Shown here: positions 1 through 13,700 of the stretch, piece after piece
Layout of the letters: each line of letters opens with the position of its first letter
How positions within the stretch are numbered: position 1 is the stretch's first letter
Assembly (NCBI RefSeq): GCF_018320785.1
Contig: NC_054882.1
Location: 26,726,719 to 26,790,718 of the forward strand
Reading direction: 5' to 3'
Length of the DNA stretch: 64,000 bases
DNA from: Cheilinus undulatus
Taxonomy: Eukaryota; Chordata; Actinopteri; Labriformes; Labridae
Position numbers and translations under genes: made by a program
Notes under the pieces: model-generated
The model's input: only the letters and a program-made list of their open reading frames with translations
The model's database searches: none
Told to the model about the DNA's origin: nothing

Positions 1-1757
1 TAAAAGTTACTCAACAATGAATTAATTTCATAAGACTTATATACAATTTCTCCAAAGAAAACTTCACAACTTGGTTCTTCATCCACACCTCTTCTCTTAG
101 TAATTCGTTGGGTTATTCTTTAACAGGAAGTTGGCCTAGAACAGGACAAAATAAAAGAGAAGATCAGAGAAAAACTTGTGAGATCAGACGTTAAAAGTCA
201 GTCTTGACCATGGGTCTAGTCTGTGGTCGATGACATTTTTAGTCCTTTATTGTACTTTATACCCTGTGCTCTAAATGATACAATATCAGTTCATTTTTAC
301 CTTTAACGGTACAGAAAGTGTCAAAGCTAGGACTAAAAGAAAACATGCCCGCCTTATTCCTAGGGGCTCTACTGTGGATATGATTATGTGTTATATTGGC
401 AGTTGTTTGAAAAGCATTCACCCTCAATTGAACAAAATACTGCTTCATTTTCAAATCAGATGTTTAACTTATTTATATCTGATATTATTTGTTCTATTCG
501 ATGAAATGTAGACACATCCTGGATCCAAATATGTTGTTTGTGGTTGTACTAATAACCAGATGTAGCCCTGTTTTTGTCATCAACAGTTTCCTGTTTGACT
601 ACATCAGGATTTGATTCTTCTGAAAATAATCCAGAATTAATACCGACCAGAAGAGGTGACCCACATGAATCATGGATATCAGTTAAAATAGATTTTAACA
701 AACAGACTATTTATTGATATTATGAGAATTTTAAAACATCAACGGAATAAAATATATGATAAGGCTTTACCAATATCCATGCTCATCATTAGCTTCATAG
801 CATAATTGCCTAAATCATTTCTTGGCCAAATTGTGATATCTGCCTAATTCTGATCTCCTAACACTGCTGATTCATTGTGCCTTATTGCTGATATCCTCAG
901 CTAATCAGAGTGCTTGTTACAGTCTATAATCACTATATGCCTAAGTCATCAAATTAATTATTGTCGTTATTATCTATTAAGCTGCTTTTGTAGTCCTTGT
1001 TGTGGCTTTTCTTTTTAAGAAACTTGTTCACACATCTGGTAGAACTTACTTTTACAATAGAAATAAAAAAATCTAATGTGTTTGCCATAATGTGTTTTTT
1101 CCTTTTTTTCTGAAAACCTTAAAATATGACTTGGGCAATTATGCTATGAGGCTAACAATACTGTGTAGAGCTTTAACTATGCTTGTTTTGACATAAACAG
1201 CAGTGAAAGATGTTAGCTGACGAGTTAAAATGGTCTCTCCTTCGCCATCGTTGTTGACCAAACTGAAAGTCCCAACTCTTCTTGATTCTGATTGGCTGGT
1301 GATGGAGAAATGACACTGATGAGCATAGCACTGTTCAAACGTGGATCTGTTATCAGCTGAGAGAGCTGTGAGCGTTCATCTGCCACTGCCAGCACAGGTC
1401 AAGGTGAAGAGATGATCTCAGACAGGAAGTCATATACTAGTATAGGAACGCACAAAGCATGGAGTCAATTTAAAAAAAACAAACAAAAAAAAAAAAAACA
1501 CCAGCTACAGACTGCTGATCATTTATCCCATCAGCATCTCAACATTACATCAGAACAGGAAGCAAATAAACAGAGAATCATCCTTAAACAGGCAAAGTAA
1601 CCTGCTGTTGGTATGTTTTGCATTTTTCTGCATTGCACTGTGCTTCAGAAATGACTCTTCTAATGTGCAGGTTAGAAATCAGTTCAAAAGTAACTAAATT
1701 AACAAGTGCTGGGGAGGTTAGGTTTGGTGCTGTAGTATTAAACCGGGATCAGTGGGG
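1..1757. other. Non-genic stretch downstream of AK7
   Basis: AT-rich DNA with only short open frames and none that resembles a known protein. It probably contains the AK7 3' UTR at its right side, but I could not place a poly(A) site with confidence: candidate minus-strand AATAAA signals appear near 245 and 708. A short poly(A) run lies around 1486-1498. No tRNA, hairpin or transposon end was recognised. Confidence 0.5.
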
Positions 1758-4700
1758 TTAGATTTTATCTAGAATTGTACTGAAATTCAAAAACTTCAGG
1801 TATAAAGACAGCTGTAGCCTGCTCAGATATAAAAAAGAGATGATGTGTGCTGGGTGAAGTACCAGGAAGAGAATAGGATTGTCTGGTTTGGCCATGCAGC
1901 ACTCAGTCAGGCCGCTGTTCAGCGTCGGCATCACATGCTCCATCAGGTACCTCCTCGCTGTGGCTGTCTCAACCTCCAGCAGCTCCTCAGCACGCTGCTT
2001 CTCCTGCTCCAGCTGTTTGGTCTACAACACAAACATGTTAAACATTAACACCAGATGAACTCTGATGCCACGAGGTTAAAGGAATGAGACTATGCAGCTT
2101 ATTTTAGGAGTTCTCAACTTGAGTTCTGAAGTGCGTCTGCATGCAACGGGATAAGTAAGTTGCACTGAGAGCTTGGTGTGCAGCATCGTCCTGTACAGGG
2201 TTACACCAACAGTGTAATCCTAGTCTAGTTTGAACATACTGTAGCTCCTTGTACATGAGTGTGCAACTCTGGCATCCAGAAGAGCCACAGTGAGGCTGTG
2301 CTGCACAGATATGACAGTTTATGTAAAGACAGGAGCTGTTTAGAGTAGAGCTCAACAGTGTGGGGAATATCTAAGATTCTTACTACAAGTTAGTTGAATA
2401 TGAAACAATGGGTTATCCTCCTAGGCAAAATTCTGCCTTCCATCCTAGGACAGAAGGCAGAATTTTGCTTATCAACATTTGTCTAAAAAAAAATATTCAG
2501 AAACTCAGGGTTTAAGGACAAAAAATAGGAGTGCCCACAAACCTAGAGAGCCATTGCGATGCCTTTGATTGGTGGAGCCCGCTGTAGCCACGGGAATGCT
2601 TACTGTGCTCATGAACGATGACTGTGTTGGCTGTTGATGACCATATATGCTGCTGTACTACAAAACATTTATCCAAACTACAATATATTATAGCATTATT
2701 TATCACAAAGTAAGCTCTGTAATGAGGATAAATATAGTAAGAAGGTACATGTCAATTTCTAAAGTTTCAAAAGCAATGAATGAATTGAGGGATTTGCAAT
2801 GGTTTGTGGGATACTTAGTTTATTTACCCTTGTTAAAAATTTGAAAACAATTTTGCACCTTTGACTCTTGTCCAAGGTGTGGGATCAACTGTCATAGTCA
2901 CGAGTCTTAGGATCGCTAGTTAGTTTGGTTCCAGGATTTAAAACCTTCATATATGGAGGGTCTGATGGGGAAATTAACTCCTGAAATAAGAACCATCAAC
3001 ACTTAATCTTTAGTTTCTTTTAGTGCTGCACGATTTGGTGATAATGTGTGATTGCAATTATACCAACAAGACTGCAATATGCTATTGCAATTTAATACAT
3101 AACTGGCATTATGGGTCTACTTTCTTGGTAATATATTTCACTTAACTCAAAACAGACAAATGTCAACTAGCATAAATAATTTAATACCTGATGTTTTTAC
3201 AGTACTGCTTTTGAAATAACTAAGGTTTTTCCTTTTTTGAAAATAAAGGTACTTCTAGCACTTTTGTAAAATAAAAGACTTTTCTGCATCTGTTATCCGT
3301 GGGTTGCAAATGTGTTCATGAATAAAATATGTTGGGTTGTTTTTTTCTAAGTTCTGACAGATGTCTTTTTCTCTTAGCTCCAAACTACACTACAGTATAA
3401 GCCAATAAAAAAAATCTGTTGGTTGAAAAAGTTGAGTCTGCCAGTTCTTATTATGTTGTAAGTAATGGGTTCTAAGGCTAGACCAACTGAGATTAGAGCA
3501 GACTTTACAACACAACTTCAGACAGAGCTGACACATAGCAGGTGCAACATTCCACTCAATAACATACCCACTCCTCCCAGCGTGCAGCTCTATGCCTGGC
3601 TTCTTCTTCCTTCTTTTTCTCCTCCTCAGCTCTCTCCTGCTCCTCCCTCCTCATCCTCTCCTCCTCCTTCCTCCTCTCCTCCTGCTGCACCTCCTCAATA
3701 CTGCAGCCATAGGTCCTGGGTGGACCCAGCCTGTCGAAGATCCTCTGCATTAGCTGGTGAGATTCAAGCTCACTGCTGCTGGTGATCTCTGCAGAGGAAG
3801 AGGAGGAACAATGAAATTGCCTTCAGATATAAATTTAGATCGTTCCTCTAATAAGAAGAATAAACAAACAAAGAGAGGTGTTACTTCACCGAGGCAGAGG
3901 AGGGAGACGTCCAGCTGATCAAAGAAGTTGATGACAGTTTCTTGCGCCATGCTTCTCTTTCTGTATCGGTTCAGTCTTTGCAGGACGTCATCTATCTCAT
4001 AGTTGAGTTCCTGGAAGACCTTCTCAGGCAGATTTAATACACGATCCTTCAGGAATGAGTCTGATGCATCCAGGACCAACAAGAACTCTGAAGCACATAC
4101 AAAAAAGACATTATAGACACACAACAGGATACAAACACCATTTTTCATAGTACCACTTAACTTTCCAGACTTTTCCAGACCCTACTTTTTTGAGACATGT
4201 TGCTGCCATCAAATTCAAAATGAGCTAATGTTTTTCATGAAATGGTCAAATGTATCGGTGTCATCATCTGATTTGTTTTTTATGTTCTATTGTGAATAAA
4301 ATATGGTTTTATGAGATTTGCAAATCATTGCATCATTTTTTAATTTACATTTTACACAGCGCGCTAACTTCTTTTTAACTGGGATTGTAAAAACCAAACC
4401 TGTATCACATGCGTGTAAAAGAACAAGAGTGCTACAGAGACCTGGTATCGTCCTCTTGGTGTGTGAAGAAGTCAGAGACGTGTCATTTTCTGATTCATTA
4501 TCTTCATCTGAAAAAAGACAACACAAACATGTTCATATATGTTTATTACATGTATTCATGCTATACTGTGTCTGTGTCTGCGTGTATCTCACCAGAGAAA
4601 AGCCCACTAGCTTGTCTGTGTGTTTCTGGAAACCCATCAAGGACGAAGCCTTGGTTTTTACACGGTCTAGACATCAGTTTCTGTTTCAAAACCTTTATTA

Positions 4701-7700
4701 ACAGATGATCCTCCAACACACCTTTGGGAAAGAGAGAAATTAGATGATCATGATATTGAAACTGCAGGGTCCACAATCTGCTGATCTGCTCTCCATAGAC
4801 CATCATCTTCTATTTCAAACTGTACAACCAATAGTCAATCATGCCGTCAACACTTTATATCCATGGATGCTACTGAAATCTTCCTGTTGTCACAACATAG
4901 TTTGCTACACAACGCTTTAATGATCATTTTTGCCTTTCTTTTATTGCTATATGTCGTTCAGCAAAATCATGAGAGCAGAAAAGAGAAAACACAATGTTGT
5001 TTTCATGGCCTTTTCTTAGTCTTGCATTGGTCGCGGGGTAATAACAAGCTGCATTTACACATTAGCTCAACCATAGGACACCATCTTAAGAGGTTGACAC
5101 AACAGGAAGTAGACAGGTAAACCTCGGATGTCAAAGAGTTTACCTCCATTCTTCTCCATGCTCTCCTTCAGATTGAGCAGCAGCTCCTCTGCTGTGTAGT
5201 AGTCGTCATTTTTCTCTGAATCAGGATTCTTCACTACAAACTCCTGAAAAAGGGGTGTCATAATGTCATTAGATCAGATGCAACATTTGCATGCATTTAA
5301 CACCAGATGTGACCCTGTTGTGCTTCAACCTTTAAGAGCTAGGCTGGGCAATACAGTTTAAAAATTGAGTATCCAAATTTTCCATGTCAAACTGGATTTA
5401 TTTGTATTTTTTCAGTGAAAAAGAAACAATTTAAACAGGCTTTCTTTAATTTTTTAATACATGAAGTAAATTAGAAATGAATTTTCATTTATATGTTAAA
5501 GTGTGAAGCCCTGAAAGCTTTCATCTGCTTAAAAACTAGACTGAAAGTTATGCTGATGTATTTATATGATCTATGCAAGTAAACAAGACTATCAGAACAA
5601 TATGAAATATTTCTGTGTCTGTGTTTGATAGCTTGTCATCAGCAACAGAATCAGTGTCAGATGAAAATATTGCCAGACCAGATCTACTTTTATTTTACTT
5701 TCTGAAAAAGGATTGAGTGACATGGTTGGTTATAAAACCTGAGCAGGATGTTTTCTTAGTTTGAGAGCACTGCTTACATATGAGCAGCATGTAAGTATAC
5801 AGGGTCGCCAGAACTGACATAAAATTAAAGTTTCTAATTGTAGCTTTTACTTCTGGTATTATTGCAGTAAAGTTTAAGAGAAAATCTTTTTTCGATTTTC
5901 AAAATCTCAATTTTCCAAAGCGCCGACTGTGGACAAAGGCCTTGGTTTTGTACGGCACAATACTACTGAGGACCTGCTAGCCACGATTGATGAGTGACAT
6001 GTTTGAAGATGAGGAGGATGTCGACTAATTTGATTTGACTGACTGATACTTAAAGGATGCTCTCTTAGGCGGACTCAGGTCTAATTGAGTTTAATGCCAT
6101 GTAGATAAAATGTCTCTAACTACCACGTCTTTTTTAGCTCACCAGATTTGCAATGGTTTCAGCGATGGCCTCCTTCAGTGTGATGTGACAGAGTTTATAA
6201 TGCTCACTAATCAGTTTGCTTACTGTTGTCTTCCCCACAGCGGGAGGACCGACAACACACAAGCACAGCGGCTGCAAGAGAGCACACACACACAGGGGTT
6301 ATTGGTACAACCTTCATAATAGTATCTAACACATACTGGAGCATAGAACACAAAAAATGTAGCTGTTTGTACTGTCTTTAGTGATTGGTATTCCAGCTCT
6401 GTCTAATGGTCTGGATTATTTGGCTGGAGCAGACTCAGTCAGGGCTCAAAAAATCCGTTACTCACCGTAGAAATGTCCAGTGTTGTTGTATCTGTTAATG
6501 CAAATGCTGTCGACAACTGGAACTTAAGGGTTGTCCCACTTTCTAGGGGACGATTTCACCACTACCCCTTTGAAACTATTTCAAGGGACAAAGAGGTCCT
6601 TAAAATTAAGGGGTAGGGGTAAGACTTAGAAATGGGACTGAGCCTTAATAGCCACAAAATATGAAAAAAAGGAAAAGAGATGTCTCCCATTGTTTGTTCA
6701 TCATAAAGTCTGCTTTCAGCTTTGTTTCCTACCAGCAGTTGTCTGTTGTTTCGGAACTCGTCCACCACCCGCTCCATGTTCTCCACCATCCCAGTCTCAC
6801 AGCTCCAGTTTATTGAGAACAGCTCATTTATGTGGGCAGCCTCCAAACGAAGGTTCACCTGCAGAGAATCTATCTCCATCACCTGAAACAGATCCAAAAT
6901 TCTTTAAAGACAATTCCAAAAGAGCACTGATCGAAGATTTCAAATAAAATATGTAAGTAGAATGTAAGCATTGCTGTTGGGTGATTTTTTTTAACCCTAT
7001 AGCCTTTCCTTTGTTGAGCAGATAAGATAAATCAGCCCTGAGCATGTTTTTGGTTTGAGACTGGTTTAAAATTCGCCATAGTGATCTACAACGTTGGAGG
7101 CACTACATACTTGTGCATTGGTGTCTCTTTCACTCTGTAATACCAAATAAATGCTACTCGATAGTGCCAAATTTATGCCAGTTCCTTGTACTGCCACCAC
7201 ATTTCCTGTTTGTTTGAGTACAGGAAACCAAGGTTATGTTGATGTTGGAGCATATTTATTGAGTAGAGGAGCAGTTGATCATGATGCAGCTATAACAAAG
7301 AAGAAAAAAAGAGATGTCAGATGTCAAATATCCCCCTGTCCACTGAGGCAGAGGACAGGGGAATATTTTGCACTTGTTCAACCAATGGTAGAGACGTGGA
7401 TGTGGAAATGAAGATCTGATATTTTCAGAAGCAAGTGATTGAAGCAGATTTGATGAGATGCATCATTGTAGACTAAATAAGATTGTTGATAGATTTAACT
7501 AAACTCCAAGGATGTATCCTTCCCCTGACTTATACTTTTCAATAAACTTTTCTCTGAGTTGCCTGGAGTGTTATTATGTCTTCGTGGTGTAACGGTGGGC
7601 AGGAATACTGATTAACCAGAGCCTGGACTTTCCAGACACAGGAGTCTTTATACTACAATCACTTGAGGCACATTCACTGCACTCAGATGATCCCCATTTC

Positions 7701-10700
7701 ACTAATTGTGAGACTACTAGAACTAATCGGCTGGATCTCTGTTGAATTAGGTCAGTCTCTTAAAAGGGGTGAGCATTTATGGAATCACTTATTTTAGCGA
7801 ACATATTTTTGTTTAATTGACATTCCTTTAAAAACATCCAAAGGGGTGAATACTGTTGGCCGGCTATTTATGATTAAAACAGCAGAGCCTGATCATGGAT
7901 ATGTGCCATGTTCTTACCCCATTACTTTTTGCCACGTGTGATGTTGTGTGTTTTTGTCATAATATAGTCTTTGATGAGTCATGTCAGCTGTGTAGCGTCA
8001 ATGCTCTGATTCTGAGACTGATCAGAATGAGAAAAATGTAGCAGTGATTGATGCTGACATTCAGTGTAAGCTGTGTCAAACAAACTGAGAGTAAATGTAA
8101 CTTAAGTGTCAGACATACGCTGAGGTCCCTTATGAGGAATGACTCTTCAGACTCCTTCTTCCGTATCTCTCCTGATCCAAGAGCAGAAGAAACTGCCTGA
8201 TGGAGGAAGATATACAGATATAATTGAATAAAATGCAAAAATTTACTCTTCCTTGTTTGTGTAAAATCAAAATTATTGAATTAATCCTTTAACTTACATG
8301 GACATTTTTGTTATTAAAGAACAACATTAGATTAAAGATGTTGCTGCATGCACTGAATTTAATGAATTTGAATTTTAGATATATGATTTCTTTGTATATT
8401 GTTACCCTCACCTTGATGATCTCCTCCATGGTGTTCTTGGATTGATCCACAGCCAGCAGGTAGTACAACTTTGGCTGATGTTCAATCACATTATGAACCA
8501 CACTGGTGGAAAAAATGGTAAACTGAAAATGGACTTGGGCTTATTTAGCACTTTTCTAGTCTTCTGACAACAACACACTTTTTACACTGCAGGTCACACT
8601 TCCCCATTCACTGCACATTCACACACTGATTGTTAAGGCTGCTATGTATTATCTAATCCCATTCATACACATCCAAAAAGATAACAGATTACTTTAGTAA
8701 ATGGACAAAAAATGAATACGTATGTACTACGTATGACATCAAAACTTAGGTTTCTTAGGATCATATATGAGGCATAAAAAGTATGTGTCTGATTTAGATG
8801 ATACTGCAGCTTTGTCTTAAATGTATCCATGCTGGCTTAGGATCTCAAACTGACACGATAACTATCTTTCATTTTGAAATCCTTATCTCGTAGTAATGGG
8901 GGGAAAAAACATAATTTTGAGATCCTGATATAATCATTTGTAATCAGACTTTTTTTCATGTTATTTCTAGAGAGGGTATATTTTTTTCCTTTGGTGAATT
9001 CAATGCTATTCTGTCAAATTGTTACTATAAAATTATAGATTGCAATAATCAGCATTCTATAACTGCATAATAATAATCATTCACTTGAAAAGGAGATGAT
9101 TCATTTCAAGGGGTTTCCCCCTGAAATAAATTTCACAAATAAGTATATTTTAAGATTTGTGTGTCTAACCTTGCCAGGTCTTTGACATGAATTGTAGGGA
9201 TGATATTTTTCCCCTCGCCAAACACAGGAACACTTTGCTCTACTCCCAGCCAGGACGTCTGAAAATAGAAGGGATTTTTACATTTTATTTATTAACACTA
9301 TAAAATCATAAAATTCAGATTTTTCCTATCCATATCTAACACTTCTACCAGGTAAAATGGATAATAATACACTCCTCTTTCTAATGTATCCATCCATTCA
9401 GCTGGGTGGAAATTTCCACTCTAACATAACTTTAAAAATGTGAAAATAGGATGACCTCCTGGCTATTACTGGGCAGTGTTGGGACAAGAAAAAGGGCTGG
9501 GGTGGTTGTTGCAGTGTGATCGGTAGAGATCTTATAACATAGGGATTCACAAGATGCCTAATAACCTTGACATTTGACCTCTAAAATAAAATCAGCTCAT
9601 TCTTAAGTCAGACCTGGGGACCGGGGGCCAAATGCAGCCTATGTTTGATTGCCCTGCAGCAAATTTTGAAAATAAAATGAAATACAGACCACATTAGAAA
9701 ATGAAGCTTTTGCTTGACTGTATTGTATTTCTTGGTTTCAATGCAAGGCTGTGCTACCATGCTTATTCTGTAAACACTTTGACAAGAAGAATTTACTGAT
9801 TTTTTTTATTTGTGACTAAACTAAGAGAAAACTGTAAATGTTTAACATATTAGCAACCAGAGCAGTAATTCTATCTTAATTTGTAATGCACCATTAACCC
9901 TTTCGAGCCTGATACCACAAATAATAGCCAGAAAATTCTATTTTTTGAAAATGTGGAAATGAGATGTTTATTTAACTGAAATCCAGAAATAGAAATAAGG
10001 CCATACAATTTCACATATATATTTGTTGTACCACATTTGATACATTAGGAATTGTTAAAACTGATAATCCACTGGAGAGCATTTTTGTCATTTATATGTT
10101 TGTATATAAAAGTTTTTTTTTTTAATTGTTAATCATTTTGATTAGATAGAGGTGTCAAAAAACTGCATATCAAATATGATACAATTATCTTTAAAAGGTT
10201 AAATTACTGCAGCAAATCGCAGTACCCATGGTGTTCCAGGTGCACACCCAGAGGAGGCCAGGGTCAACCAGGGCTCCTTGAAATCTCACTGGCCTCCCTA
10301 AAATCTTTAAATTAATTGACTATTTGCCTTGTCAACCACTAACAAGCCACGTGAGCACACACAGTCACTAAGAATATCTTAATCTACATTAGATTGGTTT
10401 CAAATTTTAACATCCTCAAGGTGCAGTATATGAAAGTGGCCCCACCATTGTATAAATTTCTATATGTGGCCCTCAGTTGAAAAAGTTTGGACACCCCTGG
10501 TGTAAAGTCTGAAGAGATCCCACCAAGCTTTCTTGAGATATTGGGTATGTCCCATCTAAGAGGCTGCAGATGACAGAGCGCACATTTAAAGCAATTACAT
10601 CACAGCACAGCATCAAAGGTGGACTCATCCCAAAGATGGCCCTCATACTTCAATTGACCCTTCGCTAAGCCCCTCCCTATAACGGCCACTGTCCAATCCT

Positions 10701-13700
10701 AGTTAGCAACTGTAACTATGTACAGGAGACTTGACAAGCTTTCAGCAGACACTCGTGTACCAAAACGGTGAGCTTACGGGACCTCTAAGTATTCTTGAGA
10801 TATTATGTTCACAAGAATGACCCAGATGGATGGACAGATAGACATCCATCTGAGTCATTCCTCTGCATGACCTAATGTCCCATTCACAACATTATTTGAT
10901 TGGCTAGATGGCACAAGTGTAAAAGCCAATCAACACTTAAAGCCTGGGAGCCGCAGGCACAGTGACCATAACTTCCTACCTTCCAGCCACTGCTACTGTT
11001 GCTCTGGAACAATAGTAATACTGATCCCGGCTGTTATTTGATTGCCGTACTCTGGATGAATACTAGTTATTATCAAGCACTCTCAAGCTTCAGCAGCTGA
11101 TCTGCTAAACTGTTTTCTAAACTGTGTTAAGCATAATGCCTCTACGCCTGACTTTCACCAGTGCAGAGGCTTTGAAAAGTATCACAACATTTAGACAGAA
11201 TATTTTACTGCATACTTTTAAGTCCAGGTCTGTTCACTTTATATTTTTTTCTGTTCTCAGCTGTGTTCACCTTAAAGAAGAAATGAAAGATCTGCTCTCC
11301 CATCCCGTATTGAAGTCCTGATGCCACCACATAGGTTGAGAACAGCTTCCTGTTCTAAAAACATCAACCACACAACAGTTAATCATGTCTGTCTCCTCTT
11401 TAAATAAAAATGCAAACTTGTGGGTTACATACTGACAGTTTTTCCCATCTTTACAACTCTTTTCTCCAGGTCGATGTGATGTTTAAAGTTTGGGTGTGCT
11501 CGTCTTCTCCAGTACATCACATCAGTGAGCGGCAGCTCCAGATCGTCCTGAAACAAACGCAGAAGATACAACAAAAAAGATACATTGAACAGTAGATTCT
11601 CATCTGCACCCCCTAAGGGGGATTTTTAAGACAGCTCAGATAGTAAAATGGTCATTGCACAGGAAAAGTGAGAAAATTTCCACATGTGAAGGACATTGTT
11701 GGTTTTAAGTGAGCTGGATGGAGGATGGATGACTGTTAACATGGCATGCTCCTTACAGCTCATAACAGTGCCTTCCTTGCATTTTTATGCAGAAAAGATG
11801 TTTTTGAGCATGTGTGGACAGGATTATTTTTGAAAACAGAGGAAACAACCTTCTGTGTTTTTTAAACCTGCCTATGTGTGGAATAGGCCTTTTTATCAAA
11901 ATATGTGCTCACTTACAGGATCCAAGGGTTTGCTGCCAGCCCACGTCATCACCGTGGAGACAAGGATGAATGTCTTCGGTCCAGTAAAAAGGCTCATTTT
12001 ATCATGAAGACCTATAGATACAGAGGATTGATTTATTGGTTTGGGTAAATCATATGTCATTATTTTAACAGGTGCAAAACACTTTATTTTCTCATTATTT
12101 TACAGTTAATTTAAGGACCTCCTATAAATTTATAGTTATTTTTAACAACCTCAGGTTCATAAAGTAGGATATAGGAGCAGGACTCCAGACCTGTAACAGC
12201 CCATAGAGCCTCCTCCAGCTGCTCGGCATGCTGGGAGATGTTGTAGATAATCACATCACACTGCATCAGTTTGGACAGCAGGACGTCCTGTTTAATGTTC
12301 TATACAAAGAAAGAAAGAAAATTAGAAACATCAGGGTTTAGACACATCCTTAACTACATTAAAAGTGCTATAAGACCGCCAGAAAAGTTTTTAAAAATAA
12401 TATTCATTTTAATCTTTAAAAATCTAAGTACAACTTAAAAACAAAAAAAGTTGAGGCACGGTGTAAAATGTGAATAAAAAGAGAATCTAATGATTTGCAA
12501 ATCTCGTAACCAATATTGAATTTACAAAAGGACAGAAACAATAAATCAGATGTCAAAACTGAGACATTCTACCATTTCATAAAAAATATCAGCTCATTTA
12601 GAATTTGATGACAGCAACACATCTCAAAGAAATTTGGACGTGGCAACAAAAGGCTGGAATAATAAGTGGTATTAATGAAAAACAGCCACAACAGCGTGCC
12701 AGAGTCTCTCAGAAGTAAAGATGTGCAAAGGTTCACAAATCCGTGAAAATATGTGTATAAAAATTGCAGAAAAATTTCAGAAAAATGTTCCTTTAAAATT
12801 GCAAAGACTTCAGGTCTTCGGGCCCTCAGATTGCTCTTCATTAAAAACAGGCATCATTCTTTACTGGAAATCACTGCATGGGCTCAGGAACAGAAATCAC
12901 AGTTCGTTGTGCCATCCACAAATGCAAATTAAATCTGTAACAAGCAAAGATGAAGCCTTCTCTGGGCCAAAGCTCATTCGAAATGGACTGAGGCAAAATG
13001 GATAACTGTTCTGTGGTCGGATTAATAAAAATTTGAAATTATTCTTGTAAACTACGGATACTGGGCTAAAGAGGAAAGTGACCATCCAGCTTGTTATCAA
13101 CACACAAAAGCCTGCATCTGATGATATGGGGTTGCATTAGTATCTATGGCGTGGACAGCTTACACATCTGGAAAGGCACTATCAATGCTGATAAGTATAT
13201 AAAGGTTTTGGAGCAACATATGATCCCATCCAGATGTCTCCTTCAGGGAAGGCTTTGCACATTTCAGCAAGACAGTGCTAAATCCCATCCGGTATCCATC
13301 ATGACTGCATGGCTTCACAGTAGAGGAGTCCAAGTGCTGAACTGGCCTGGCCTACAGTCCAGATCTTTCTTTCATAGAAAACATTAGGAGGATCATAAAA
13401 GGAAATATCTGGCAAGAAGACCCAAGACTGTTAAGCAGTCCGATAAGAATGGGACAACATTCCTCTTCCAAAACTCAAGCAACTGGTTTCCTCACTTCCC
13501 AGATGTTTACAGATTGTTTTAAAAAGATGAGCGAATGCTACTCAGCGGCATACAGGATCCTGTCCCAGCTTTTGTGAGATGTGCTCATGCCATCAAATTC
13601 AAAATGAGGTCACATTTTTCCAAAAATGGTAAAATGTCTCAGTTTCGACATCTGATATGTTGTTTAGGTTCTATTGTGATCAAATATGGATTTATTGACA

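Noticed and set aside
3465-3785. Plus-strand open frame of 106 codons, Pro/Ser-rich
   Set aside because: It is the antisense shadow of AK7 exon 16, whose Glu/Arg-rich coiled coil reads as Pro/Ser on the other strand.
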